NCBI RefSeq assembly: GCF_041262165.1
Contig: NZ_JBGCBY010000009.1
Coordinates: forward strand, 260,081 to 324,080
Length of the DNA stretch: 64,000 nt
From: Streptacidiphilus sp041262165
Lineage (GTDB): Bacteria > Actinomycetota > Actinomycetes > Streptomycetales > Streptomycetaceae
Direction of reading: 5' to 3'
Shown: one piece after another, positions 16,235-24,414 of the stretch
Layout: the number at the start of each line of letters is the position of its first letter
Position numbering within the stretch: the first letter of the stretch is position 1
The notes under the pieces: model-generated
The model's database searches: none
Told to the model about the DNA's origin: nothing
What the model saw: the letters and a program-made list of their open reading frames with translations, nothing else
Position numbers and translations under genes: made by a program

Positions 16235-17104
16235 ATGAAGATCAAATCGACTGGAGCGCGGTCGCAGGTCCGCACAGCACCTCGGCTGGCCCTCGTGGCG
16301 CTGCTCGTCGTGCTGCCGGCCTCCACCGCGCTGGCCACCGCCGGCCAGGCCTCCGCCGCGGTGTCCACCGCGCAGACCGGCAGGGCCACGGTGAGCGCCG
16401 CCTCCACCGGGCTGGACGACCCGCAGAAGAAGGACATCGCGATGCAGTTGGTGTCCAGTGCGGAGAATTCCTCGCTCGACTGGAGGGCGCAGTACACGTA
16501 CATAGAGGACATCGGGGACGGGCGCGGCTACACGGCCGGGATCATCGGCTTCTGCTCCGGCACCGGGGACATGCTTGACCTGGTCCAGGCGTACACGGCA
16601 GCGGAACCCGACAACGTGCTCGCCAAGTACCTTTCCGCCCTGCGCCAGGTCAACGGCACCGCCTCGCACGATGGTCTGGATCCCAACTTCACCACCGACT
16701 GGGCCACTGCCGCCGCCGACCCGGTGTTCCAACAGGCGCAGGACGCCGAGCGCGACCGGGTGTACTTCGACCCGGCCGTCCAGCAGGCCAAGGCGGACGG
16801 GCTGAGCACGCTCGGGCAGTTCATCTACTACGACGCTGCCGTCATGCACGGCCCAGACGGCTTGAGCGCGATTCGTGACACCGCTCTCAACCAGGTCCAG
16901 ACGCCCGCGCAGGGCGGCGACGAGACGGCCTACCTCAACGCATTCCTGGAGGCGCGACGGGTCGAGATGCGGAAGGAGGCGGCGCACAGCGACACCAGCC
17001 GCATCGACACCGAGCAACAGGTTTTCCTCGACAACGGCAACTTCGACCTCACCACTCCGCTGAACTGGCAGGTCTACGGCCAGAGCTTCTCGATCAGCGG
17101 CTGA
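16235..17104 (+). CDS. csn: Secreted chitosanase, GH46
   Basis: Protein of 289 residues. Residues 1-40 form a signal peptide (basic n-region, LALVALLVVLPASTALA). The mature domain begins near TGLDDPQKKDIAMQLVSSAENSS; the Glu of SSAENSSLDW and the Asp of YIEDIGDGRGYTAG correspond to the catalytic acid and base of Streptomyces GH46 chitosanases. It hydrolyses chitosan outside the cell. The ATG at 16235 follows AAGGCGGAGA; an upstream in-frame ATG at 16121 is not supported. A CsnR-like box precedes the gene and a hairpin follows it. Confidence 0.95.
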   Translation: MKIKSTGARSQVRTAPRLALVALLVVLPASTALATAGQASAAVSTAQTGRATVSAASTGLDDPQKKDIAMQLVSSAENSSLDWRAQYTYIEDIGDGRGYTAGIIGFCSGTGDMLDLVQAYTAAEPDNVLAKYLSALRQVNGTASHDGLDPNFTTDWATAAADPVFQQAQDAERDRVYFDPAVQQAKADGLSTLGQFIYYDAAVMHGPDGLSAIRDTALNQVQTPAQGGDETAYLNAFLEARRVEMRKEAAHSDTSRIDTEQQVFLDNGNFDLTTPLNWQVYGQSFSISG

Positions 17105-17120
17105 GAGACCGCCACGGTCG

Positions 17121-17154
17121 GCGTTGGTTGTTCTCTACCCGAGGCGACCAACGC
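17121..17154. terminator. Hairpin terminator after chitosanase
   Basis: GCGTTGGT (17121-17128) pairs perfectly with ACCAACGC (17147-17154), 17 bases after the chitosanase stop and between two converging genes. Confidence 0.55.
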
Positions 17155-17213
17155 ACCTACCGTCGTGACTGGGTCCGCTGAGGCCGCCCCTGCGTCACGC
17201 GGCGGATGGCTGC

Positions 17214-18518
17214 TCATACCACCCCACCGCGCACTACCCCGAGGAACCCACGCGGCAGTGATGACGCACCCGCGACGGCGGGGTTGCGGTCGCCGTCCGG
17301 TGGGCCTGGGGGTGGGCGCAGGTCGGCGAGGCCCAGCAGTCGCCGGTAGCAGGCGTCGACGGCTGCGCACATGACTTCCGGGGTGAACGTGGTCCGGACC
17401 CGGGTCCGACCCTGGCGTCCCATCGCAGCGGCCTCGGCCGGGTGGTCCAGCAGCCAGCCGACCGCGCGGGCCAGCGCCGCCGGATCTGCGGGCTCCACCA
17501 GCAGGCCGGTGGCGCCGGGTTCGACGAGATCGGGGATGCCGTTCACGCAGGTGGCCACCACCGGACGGGCGGCGGCCAGGGCCTCGGTGAGGGCCCGGCC
17601 CAGCCCCTCGTACAGGGAGGAGACCACAAAGATGTCGAGTCCCGCGACCAGTCGTGCCGCATCAAGGCGGTACCCGGTCAGCCGCAGGTCAACGCCCAAC
17701 TCGGCCGCCAACCGCCGCACGTCCGGCTCCAGCGGTCCGCCGCCCACCATGACGAATGCGGCATCGGGGTGGTCGACCCGTACGGCCGCTGCCATCCGGA
17801 CGAAGTCCAGCGGCGCCTTCTGATGGTCGATCCGGCCCACCGTACCGACCAGCGGGACTCCGCGTGGGACACCCAGTTCCCGGCGGGCGTCGCGGTCGAA
17901 GCCTGTCGGGATCCCGCTCAGATCCACGGCGGAGGGAACCACCTGGACCGCGCCCGGCGGAGCGAGCCGCTGTTCCACGACCTCCCTGGCCAGCTGCGGT
18001 GCCACCGCGAGGAACGCGTCCGTGAAACGGCGGGGCAGTTGCTCTAGACGGCGGTACGCCGCGCGGCGGCCACGCGGCATGTGGTCGTGGAAACTGAGCC
18101 CGTGGAAGGTGTGCACCACAACCGGAGTTCGACAGAGCCACGCCGCGAGCCGGCCCAGGAAGCCGCCCTTCGCCGAGTGCGTGTGCACGACCGCGAAGCG
18201 CTCGCGCCGGATCAAGCGGATCAGCCGGACCAGAACGAACAGGTCGGCGGGTGCGAGCACCTCGCGGAACCCGGGAATCTCGACAGTCCGCAGGCCGGCC
18301 GCCCTGGCGCGGTCCCACAGTTCGCCTCCGGGCACCCCGGCGACCCATACCTCGTACACCCGCGGGTCCATGCCGACGGCCGTCAGCAGCGTGTTGCCGC
18401 CGGCCCCGGCCCAGAACCGGGTGATCACGTGCAGCACCTTGACCCGCGGCGGTGTCGGCTGCGGCGGGAGCAGATGGGCCGGTGCGACCGGAGCGGGCGC
18501 GGCGGGCCAGTACGTCAT
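17214..18518 (-). CDS. Glycosyltransferase family 4, exopolysaccharide cluster
   Basis: Protein of 434 residues with the two Rossmann domains of GT-B enzymes. The N-terminal domain holds VLHVITRFWAGAGGN and VVHTHSAKGGFLGRLAAW; the C-terminal GT4 domain holds GTVGRIDHQKAPLDFVRMA and the nucleotide-sugar-binding E-x7-E region SLYEGLGRALTEALAAARPV. It probably adds one sugar to the lipid-linked repeat unit in the cytoplasm. Its ATG at 18518 overlaps the preceding epimerase stop (ATGA), so it is the last gene of that operon. Confidence 0.9.
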   Translation of the reverse strand: MTYWPAAPAPVAPAHLLPPQPTPPRVKVLHVITRFWAGAGGNTLLTAVGMDPRVYEVWVAGVPGGELWDRARAAGLRTVEIPGFREVLAPADLFVLVRLIRLIRRERFAVVHTHSAKGGFLGRLAAWLCRTPVVVHTFHGLSFHDHMPRGRRAAYRRLEQLPRRFTDAFLAVAPQLAREVVEQRLAPPGAVQVVPSAVDLSGIPTGFDRDARRELGVPRGVPLVGTVGRIDHQKAPLDFVRMAAAVRVDHPDAAFVMVGGGPLEPDVRRLAAELGVDLRLTGYRLDAARLVAGLDIFVVSSLYEGLGRALTEALAAARPVVATCVNGIPDLVEPGATGLLVEPADPAALARAVGWLLDHPAEAAAMGRQGRTRVRTTFTPEVMCAAVDACYRRLLGLADLRPPPGPPDGDRNPAVAGASSLPRGFLGVVRGGVV

Positions 18519-19495
18519 CCCGGCACCGCCGCATGTGCCGCGAGTTCGGCTACCTCCGTGGCCCACCGTTCTTCGCGTTCGGCCAGAACCATGGCGGCGA
18601 GTCCCTCGCTGATGCCCACGCTCGGCCGATAGCCGAAGGCCTGCCGGGCCAGCGAGATGTCAGCCGCGGTGTGACGTACGTCGCCGTCCTGCACCGGGGT
18701 TCCGAGCACCCGCACGGGTGCGGCCAACTCGGAGACCTCGGCGATGACCTGGTTCATCGTCACCCGCTGGCCGCCGCCCACATTGGCGACACCGGTCCAC
18801 GGGCCGAGTGCGGCCTGCCGCATGGCGGTCACCACATCCCGCACATAGGTGAAGTCCCGGGTCTGCTCACCGTCGCCGTGCAGCGGGAACGGTTCGCCGG
18901 TGAACGCGGCTCGGATCAGCCGGGCGAACGCCATGTCGGGCCGTTGGCGCGGTCCGTACACGCTGAACAGTCGAAGCGAGACCGTCGGGACCCCGAAGCA
19001 GGTCCGGTAGAGCTCGCACAGTTGCTCGGCCGCGAGCTTGGTCACCCCGTAGGGCGACACCGGCCTGGGACACAGGGTCTCGGCGGTGGGGTATGCCTCG
19101 GCGTCGCCGTAGACGGACGAGCTCGACGCGTAGACCAGTCGGTACAGGCGCGCCCCTCGGGCAGACTCCAGCACACACTGCGTCGCCTGGACGTTGCGGT
19201 CCAGGTAGAGAGCGAACTGGCGGCCCCAGGATGCGCGGACCCCCGGCTGACCGGCCAGGTGGTAGACGACCTCCGCGTCGGCGAGCAGCTCGTCCAGCGG
19301 CAGCGCGAGCACATCACCGCGTCTGAAGGTGAACCGCTCCCGGCCCAGCAGATGCGCGAGGTTTCGCCGCTTGCGCGAAGGATCGTAGTAGTCGGTCATC
19401 GCGTCGACGCCGACGACGTCGTCGCCGCAGGCGAGCAGGTGCTCGCACAGATGGGACCCGATGAATCCGGCCGCACCGGTCACGAAGGCTCGCAC
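18515..19495 (-). CDS. NAD-dependent nucleotide-sugar epimerase/dehydratase
   Basis: Extended SDR of 326 residues: FVTGAAGFIGSHL at the N-terminus, YASSSSVYG and the catalytic YGVTK (Tyr and Lys), then LRLFSVYGPRQRPDMAF. This is the UDP-hexose 4-epimerase/4,6-dehydratase group; the exact reaction cannot be told. It starts an operon with the overlapping GT4 gene; a 123-bp spacer separates it from the phosphoglycosyl transferase gene and may hold a promoter. Confidence 0.9.
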   Translation of the reverse strand: MRAFVTGAAGFIGSHLCEHLLACGDDVVGVDAMTDYYDPSRKRRNLAHLLGRERFTFRRGDVLALPLDELLADAEVVYHLAGQPGVRASWGRQFALYLDRNVQATQCVLESARGARLYRLVYASSSSVYGDAEAYPTAETLCPRPVSPYGVTKLAAEQLCELYRTCFGVPTVSLRLFSVYGPRQRPDMAFARLIRAAFTGEPFPLHGDGEQTRDFTYVRDVVTAMRQAALGPWTGVANVGGGQRVTMNQVIAEVSELAAPVRVLGTPVQDGDVRHTAADISLARQAFGYRPSVGISEGLAAMVLAEREERWATEVAELAAHAAVPG

Positions 19496-19618
19496 CCGGA
19501 ACCACCTCCCTGCCTCCCTGGGTGGCCGCCGTTCGTCCGGTTCGGATCGGGCGGCTCCTTCTGCTCTGACGCTAGGTCAGCAGGGCTCGGGCAAGATCCC
19601 ATCGCAGCACGAGATCGG

Positions 19619-20233
19619 CTACGTCATCCGCGCAGGTACGGCCAGCCGGCGCACGGTGCGCAGCACCAGTCCGAGTTCACGCACCAGCGTGGGCGCGGCG
19701 AGGAACTCGGCGTCGAGCGCCACCCGGCGCGGCACCAGCACATCGAGGTAGTACGCCTCGGGATCGCGGACTCCGTCGGGAGGCGCCGCGAGCTCCCGCG
19801 AGCGGAGCTGGACCGGGCCGGTGATACCCGGGCGGTAGGAGAGCACCCACCGGCACTCCGCGGGGTAGCGGCGGGCCAGCCCCAGGGTCTCGGGCCGCGG
19901 GCCGACCAGCGTCATATCACCGCGCACCAGGTTGAGCAGCTGCGGCAGCTCGTCCAGGCTGGTCCGGCGGATCAGCCTGCCCAGCGGCGTCACCCGCGGG
20001 TCGGCACCGGTGGTCACGTCGGGACCGTCCGATCTCCAGCGCATGGAGCGGAACTTGTAGAGGGTGAAGGCGATCCCGCCCTCGCCGACCCGCTGCTGGC
20101 GGAACAACGCCGGCCCCTGGCTGGTGACCCGTACCAGCAGGGTGAGTACGGCGAGCAGGGGCGAGAGGACCACGAGTGCGAGGAGTCCGCAGGCGATGTC
20201 CAGCGCTCGGCGGGTACGGGACGGTGTGGTCAC
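19619..20233 (-). CDS. Bacterial sugar transferase (phosphoglycosyl transferase)
   Basis: Protein of 204 residues with one N-terminal hydrophobic helix (LDIACGLLALVVLSPLLAVL) and the PF02397 core: ALFRQQRVGEGG, YKFRSMR, TSLDELPQLLNLVRGDMTLVGPRP and YRPGITGPVQ. It transfers a sugar-1-phosphate to undecaprenyl phosphate, the priming step of repeat-unit assembly. The GTG at 20233 overlaps the upstream GT2 stop (GTGA); an in-frame ATG at 20251 inside that gene is less likely. It is the short, C-terminal-domain-only form. Confidence 0.92.
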   Translation of the reverse strand: MTTPSRTRRALDIACGLLALVVLSPLLAVLTLLVRVTSQGPALFRQQRVGEGGIAFTLYKFRSMRWRSDGPDVTTGADPRVTPLGRLIRRTSLDELPQLLNLVRGDMTLVGPRPETLGLARRYPAECRWVLSYRPGITGPVQLRSRELAAPPDGVRDPEAYYLDVLVPRRVALDAEFLAAPTLVRELGLVLRTVRRLAVPARMT

Positions 20234-21195
20234 GCGGCCGACGCGGTCCATGGATCGCTCCCTCGGTACGCGCTCGGCATCGACCGCAGCAGCCAGCGCA
20301 GGTAGTCCCGGTACCCGGTCGCGGTGTCCCGGACTTCCGCGCGGCTGCCCCGCAGCACCGCCCTGGCGACACGGGCGGTCAGCTCGACGGACAGGGTCAG
20401 GGCGACGAGCAGGCTCGCCTTCCAGCGCGGCCAGTGGTGAAACGCGAACAGGCTCCGGCTGCACAGTGAGTAGGAGAGCCGCAGGCCGCGGATCTGGTCC
20501 GAGCTGACGTTTCCGATGTGCTGCACCCGCGCGTCGCTGAGGTAGTACGACAGCCAACCGCGCCGGCGAGCCCGCAGTGCGAAGTCCACGTCCTCCTGGT
20601 AGAGGAAGAAGCGTTCGTCGAAGCCGCCGAGGTCGTCGAACAGGGATCGGCGCACCAGCGAGAACGCGCCGATCACCTGGTCCACCGCTCCGGAGCCGGT
20701 CAGCTCCGCGGCCGCCAGGTGATGCGGGGGGAAGACCGCGGGCAGCGCCCGGTCGAGGCCGGTCATCGTCCCGATGTACGAGGTCAGGGTGGGGAACCGG
20801 GAGCAGGAGATGCCGGGCTGACCACGCTCGTCGAGCATCCGGCCGCCGCAGATGCCGACGACCGCGGCTTCCTGGGTGCGCATGAACTCCCCTACCGTCC
20901 GCAGCGTGTCCGGGTACAGCTCGGTGTCCGGATTGAGGAACAGCAGGTAGGTGCCGGAGCAGTGCGCGGCGCCCTGGTTGCAGGCTGCCGCGAAGCCCAG
21001 ATTGCGGCGGTTGTGCACGGTCGTCACCCGGAGCGACGGGAGCTCAAGTCCCTCGGCGGATCCGTCGTGCGAGGCGTTGTCGACGACAACGACCTGGTCG
21101 ACCGGCAGGACCGAGCGGTCGCTGCGCTCGATCGAGCGGAGGCAGGCCTGGAGCCTGTCCCCGGTGTTCCAGTTCACGATCACGACGTCGAGCAT
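20230..21195 (-). CDS. Glycosyltransferase family 2
   Basis: Protein of 321 residues with a GT-A fold: VVIVNWNTGDRLQACLRSI, the DxD-like region LFLNPDTEL, GAFSLVRRSLFDDLGGFDERF and the ED motif LYQEDVDFALRARRRG. These match the rhamnosyltransferase-like GT2 group. A C-terminal helical extension follows. The ATG at 21195 overlaps the upstream GT gene by 16 bases. Acts on the cytoplasmic face of the membrane. Confidence 0.92.
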   Translation of the reverse strand: MLDVVIVNWNTGDRLQACLRSIERSDRSVLPVDQVVVVDNASHDGSAEGLELPSLRVTTVHNRRNLGFAAACNQGAAHCSGTYLLFLNPDTELYPDTLRTVGEFMRTQEAAVVGICGGRMLDERGQPGISCSRFPTLTSYIGTMTGLDRALPAVFPPHHLAAAELTGSGAVDQVIGAFSLVRRSLFDDLGGFDERFFLYQEDVDFALRARRRGWLSYYLSDARVQHIGNVSSDQIRGLRLSYSLCSRSLFAFHHWPRWKASLLVALTLSVELTARVARAVLRGSRAEVRDTATGYRDYLRWLLRSMPSAYRGSDPWTASAA

Positions 21196-22280
21196 CTGGG
21201 CACCATCCCGGGCTGCTCCGTCCCGAGTTCCAGAGCGGACTGCCACTCCGTCAGCCATGCCTGGTAGGAGTACTCCTGGCAGGTGACCTGGTGGGCCTGT
21301 GCTCCGTGCCGCTCTCGCGTGGCAGCGGAGCTGTCCAGCAGCCCGAGGATCGCGTCGGTCCACTCCCCCGGGCCGTGTGGTCCGGGCATGCCGAAGCGCG
21401 AGAGGATCTCGGCGTTGACCCCGATCGGGCTGGCCACCGCCGGCAGCCCGACGGCCCCGTACTGGAGCAGCTTGTATCCGCACTTCCCCCGGCTGTACGG
21501 AGTGTCCGGCACCGGCATCACCCCGATGTCGAGGTCCGCGAGGACGGTCCGCTGGACCGATTCGCTCCAGGCGAGGCGGTCGATGAAGTCCTCGATCGGG
21601 CCGAGCGAACGGCGGGTGGTACCGATCAGGGTCAACCGCGCACCGGTCCGGGCGTGCACCTGCGCCAAGGCGTCCGCGATGAGCAGGAGGCATCTCTCGT
21701 TGTCCCGCGATCCGACCCAGCCGAGCCGGGGCGGGTCGTGCAACGCGTACTGACTCTTCCGCAGATAGGCCGACGGGGTGACGCAGCTGGGAATCACCCG
21801 CACGTCGCGATGGAATCCCGACGCCCACTCGGCCAGGACCGGGCAGCCCGCGACCACCCGGTCGGCGCAGCCCACCGCGGTCAGCGCCTTGGCCGCCTTG
21901 GGGGCCAGCCGCCGTGCCAGGCCGCCGCTCCCGTAGTCCCACTGCAGGGCGTCGTCGAAGTCGTACACCGCGAAGTCAGCCCGGGTGATCAACCGTCGTT
22001 CCAGGCCGCCCCGGCTGAGCGGGGAAGCCTCGCGGTGGAGCAGCAGCCGCTGCGGTCGTGCGTTGGCGAGCTCGCGCAGCCTGAGTTCCGCCCGGGCCAC
22101 TGCGGCCGGACGCCGGACCAACTGCGAGGGCCTGGCATCACTGCGGGCAAGGTAGCTGCTGACGACGAATTCGGTGTCGAGCAGGTCCAACCACTCGAAG
22201 ACGCGTACGCGCGCACTGCCCGCGCCACGGCCGTAGGGCGTGACCACACAGTTGCGAACGGGGATGTCCATGGCCCTCAC
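21180..22280 (-). CDS. Glycosyltransferase (GT4-like), exopolysaccharide cluster
   Basis: Protein of 366 residues. The C-terminal half shows GT4-like blocks LGWVGSRDNERCLLLIADAL, LADLDIGVMPVPDTPYSRGKCGYKLLQYGAVGLPAVASP, with a Lys/Glu-type donor site; the N-terminal half (YGRGAGSARVRVFEWLDLL) is typical of group-1 enzymes found in capsule clusters. Start may be GTG at 22280 or ATG at 22271. It is the first gene of a three-gene overlapping operon. Sugar specificity unknown. Confidence 0.85.
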   Translation of the reverse strand: MRAMDIPVRNCVVTPYGRGAGSARVRVFEWLDLLDTEFVVSSYLARSDARPSQLVRRPAAVARAELRLRELANARPQRLLLHREASPLSRGGLERRLITRADFAVYDFDDALQWDYGSGGLARRLAPKAAKALTAVGCADRVVAGCPVLAEWASGFHRDVRVIPSCVTPSAYLRKSQYALHDPPRLGWVGSRDNERCLLLIADALAQVHARTGARLTLIGTTRRSLGPIEDFIDRLAWSESVQRTVLADLDIGVMPVPDTPYSRGKCGYKLLQYGAVGLPAVASPIGVNAEILSRFGMPGPHGPGEWTDAILGLLDSSAATRERHGAQAHQVTCQEYSYQAWLTEWQSALELGTEQPGMVPRCSTS

Positions 22281-22370
22281 CAGGCGAGCGGCGGTTTTCT
22301 TCGGTCTGTTCCAGACTCAACGTAGGCGGAGGTCGGACGTCGACGGCTCCCGCATTCGGACGAGATCGGC

Positions 22371-22435
22371 GTAGCTGTTCGCCGTAGCCGTTCGCCTCAG
22401 CCGTTCCCCGTAGCCGTTCGCCGTAGCTGATCGGC
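22371..22435. repeat. 13-bp tandem repeat, five units
   Basis: Five units with consensus GTAGCCGTTCGCC run from 22371 to 22435 in the spacer between a divergent glycosyltransferase and methyltransferase. The last ends 25 bases before the methyltransferase start. Confidence 0.85.
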
Positions 22436-22460
22436 GCGGCGCACTGCCTCGGGAGAGTTC

Positions 22461-23417
22461 ATGCCGCTCATCGACCTGGACGCGATCAGACCGCTGCTGG
22501 TGTGCCCACGCTGCCGGTCCACGCTGCTTGCGGCGCCCCACTCCTTCCACTGCGCGGCACCCGACTGTCCGTACCACCCCGCGGGCTCCTTCCCGATGGT
22601 CGGACGGTGGCCGGTCCTGGTTGACTTTGAGCGCAGTGTGCTGCGTCGCGAGCAGGTGGGCCTGGCCGCCGGTGCGGCGCTCCCCCGGTCGGCGGTGGAC
22701 CGGCTTCCGCCCGCGTTGCGCGGGCTGTGGAAGCCGGTCAATCGAGCGGCGGTCCGAAACGTCGACCGACTGTTGCGGTCGTTGCCAGGGTCAGCGCCGA
22801 CTCTGCTGGTCGTCGGCGGTGCGACCGTGGGCAACGGGACGGCCGCCGTGTACCGCGACCCCAGGGTCCAGGTCATCGGGTTCGACATCGTCACAGGCCC
22901 GTCCACCCAGTTTTTGGCTGACGCCCACCAGATCCCGCTGGCCGACCGGAGTGCCGATGCGATCGTGGTCCAGGCGGTCCTGGAACACGTACTCGACCCA
23001 GAGCTGGTGGTCGCCGAGATCCACCGGGTACTCAAGGACGACGGTCTTGTCTATGCCGAGACCCCGTTCCTGCAGCAGGTGCACGCCGGCGCCTACGATT
23101 TCGTCCGCTACACCGCCAGCGGGCATCGCTTCCTGTTCCGAAGGTTCGCCGAGATCGACGCCGGAACGGTGGCCGGCCCCGGAACCCAGCTGGTGTGGAG
23201 CATCGACCACCTGGTCCGCGGACTGACCCGTTCGGCGACCGCAGGCCGGCTGATCCGCGCCCTGCTGTTCTGGCTGCGCCGCCTCGACGCCGCCGTCCCC
23301 GCCGCCTACGCGGCCGACAGCGCCTCCGCACAGTACTTCCTCGGCCGCAAAAGGGATCGCGAGATGTCGCCCGAGGAGATCATCGCGTACTACCGCGGCG
23401 CGCAAAGATCTCGCTGA
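22461..23417 (+). CDS. SAM-dependent methyltransferase with N-terminal Trm112-like zinc ribbon
   Basis: Protein of 318 residues. The first 45 contain CPRCRSTLL...HCAAPDCPYH, a Trm112-type zinc ribbon. A class I methyltransferase domain follows: LLVVGGATVGNG (motif I), GFDIVTGPS, then DAIVVQAVLEHVLDPELVVAEIHRVL of the Methyltransf_11 type. Proteins of this layout occur in polysaccharide clusters and may methylate a sugar. GGGAGAG precedes the ATG. Its 3' end overlaps the convergent methyltransferase gene by 28 bases. Confidence 0.85.
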   Translation: MPLIDLDAIRPLLVCPRCRSTLLAAPHSFHCAAPDCPYHPAGSFPMVGRWPVLVDFERSVLRREQVGLAAGAALPRSAVDRLPPALRGLWKPVNRAAVRNVDRLLRSLPGSAPTLLVVGGATVGNGTAAVYRDPRVQVIGFDIVTGPSTQFLADAHQIPLADRSADAIVVQAVLEHVLDPELVVAEIHRVLKDDGLVYAETPFLQQVHAGAYDFVRYTASGHRFLFRRFAEIDAGTVAGPGTQLVWSIDHLVRGLTRSATAGRLIRALLFWLRRLDAAVPAAYAADSASAQYFLGRKRDREMSPEEIIAYYRGAQRSR

Positions 23418-24163
23418 GTCGTCCCGCCGAGTCGGTCCGCAGCGGCCGCGCTCTTACGGGCCACGCCGACCAGGATGTACCGCCACCGCTCGGGCGCGAG
23501 GCGATCGAGCAGCACCCGGTCCACGGTTCCCATGACCCGCCGTTGCCGCTCGGACCTGCCGAACGCCCCGAGCAGTCCGAGGGTCGTTCGGTCGAAGCTC
23601 TCGAAGCACGACAGGAGCCGGTCGGCCCTGTCCAACGGAACGTACTTCCACCCTTTTCCGCCCCAGCCGTAACGGCTGCGGAAGAACTCATGCACCTTGC
23701 TCCCCGGCGCGTTCTCCGCCAACCACAACTCGCCGCCCGGCCTCAGCGCCGCGTGCATGCCCAGCACTGCGCTCCGCTGCCGGTCGAGAGCGCCGTCATC
23801 TCCGCTCATCCCGAAGAATCCCAGCAGTGATTTGAACGCGACCACGTCGAAGATCCCGGTGTACGGCATATCGAGTACGTCGATCTGCTCATAGGAGACA
23901 GCGTCGCCGAACCCGTGCTCGGCATGCGACGCCCGTGTCTCGGCCGAGGGCGGCTCAGCGCCGGAACACACCACCCGGAAACCCTTGGCGGCCAGCCACA
24001 GCGAGAGGTTTCCGTGCCTGCCCCCGGCCCCGACCTCCAGAGCGGACCGGGCGTCTGGGCCCAGCGCACTGTGCCGCTCCCAGAACCCGAGACACCTGGC
24101 CCAGTTCTCGACGTCCCAGCCGATGCTGTCCTGAACGAGCCTCAGTCCCATCGCTCCTCGCAC
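23390..24163 (-). CDS. Class I SAM-dependent methyltransferase
   Basis: Protein of 257 residues with the SAM-binding motif ALEVGAGGRHGNLSLWLAAKG, then IDVLDMPYTGIFDVVAFKSLLGFFG and RPGGELWLAENAPGSKVHEF. The C-terminal part is amphipathic. The substrate may be a glycan of this cluster, by context only. Start is uncertain (GTG 24163 or ATG 24151). The gene is convergent with and overlaps the previous methyltransferase. Confidence 0.85.
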   Translation of the reverse strand: MRGAMGLRLVQDSIGWDVENWARCLGFWERHSALGPDARSALEVGAGGRHGNLSLWLAAKGFRVVCSGAEPPSAETRASHAEHGFGDAVSYEQIDVLDMPYTGIFDVVAFKSLLGFFGMSGDDGALDRQRSAVLGMHAALRPGGELWLAENAPGSKVHEFFRSRYGWGGKGWKYVPLDRADRLLSCFESFDRTTLGLLGAFGRSERQRRVMGTVDRVLLDRLAPERWRYILVGVARKSAAAADRLGGTTQRDLCAPR

Positions 24164-24414
24164 CCCTCGGATTGCTGATCAGACCGGTGATCGCAGAAGC
24201 AGGCTAATCCGGTTGCGCCGCGGGGGGATCTGTTGGCGGTGCGAGTTCCAGTACGACGTCTGCGGCCGACCGGCCGTCACGGTGGCGCAAATGACGTAGC
24301 CGAAGTCCTGCCGCTGGCGCATCCGGGCTCGACCGCGACTTCGTACGGTGAGTTCATCCGGCGGTCACCGTGCCCGATGGACGGCGTGGCCGATGCACGG
24401 ACGGAGGATTCCCG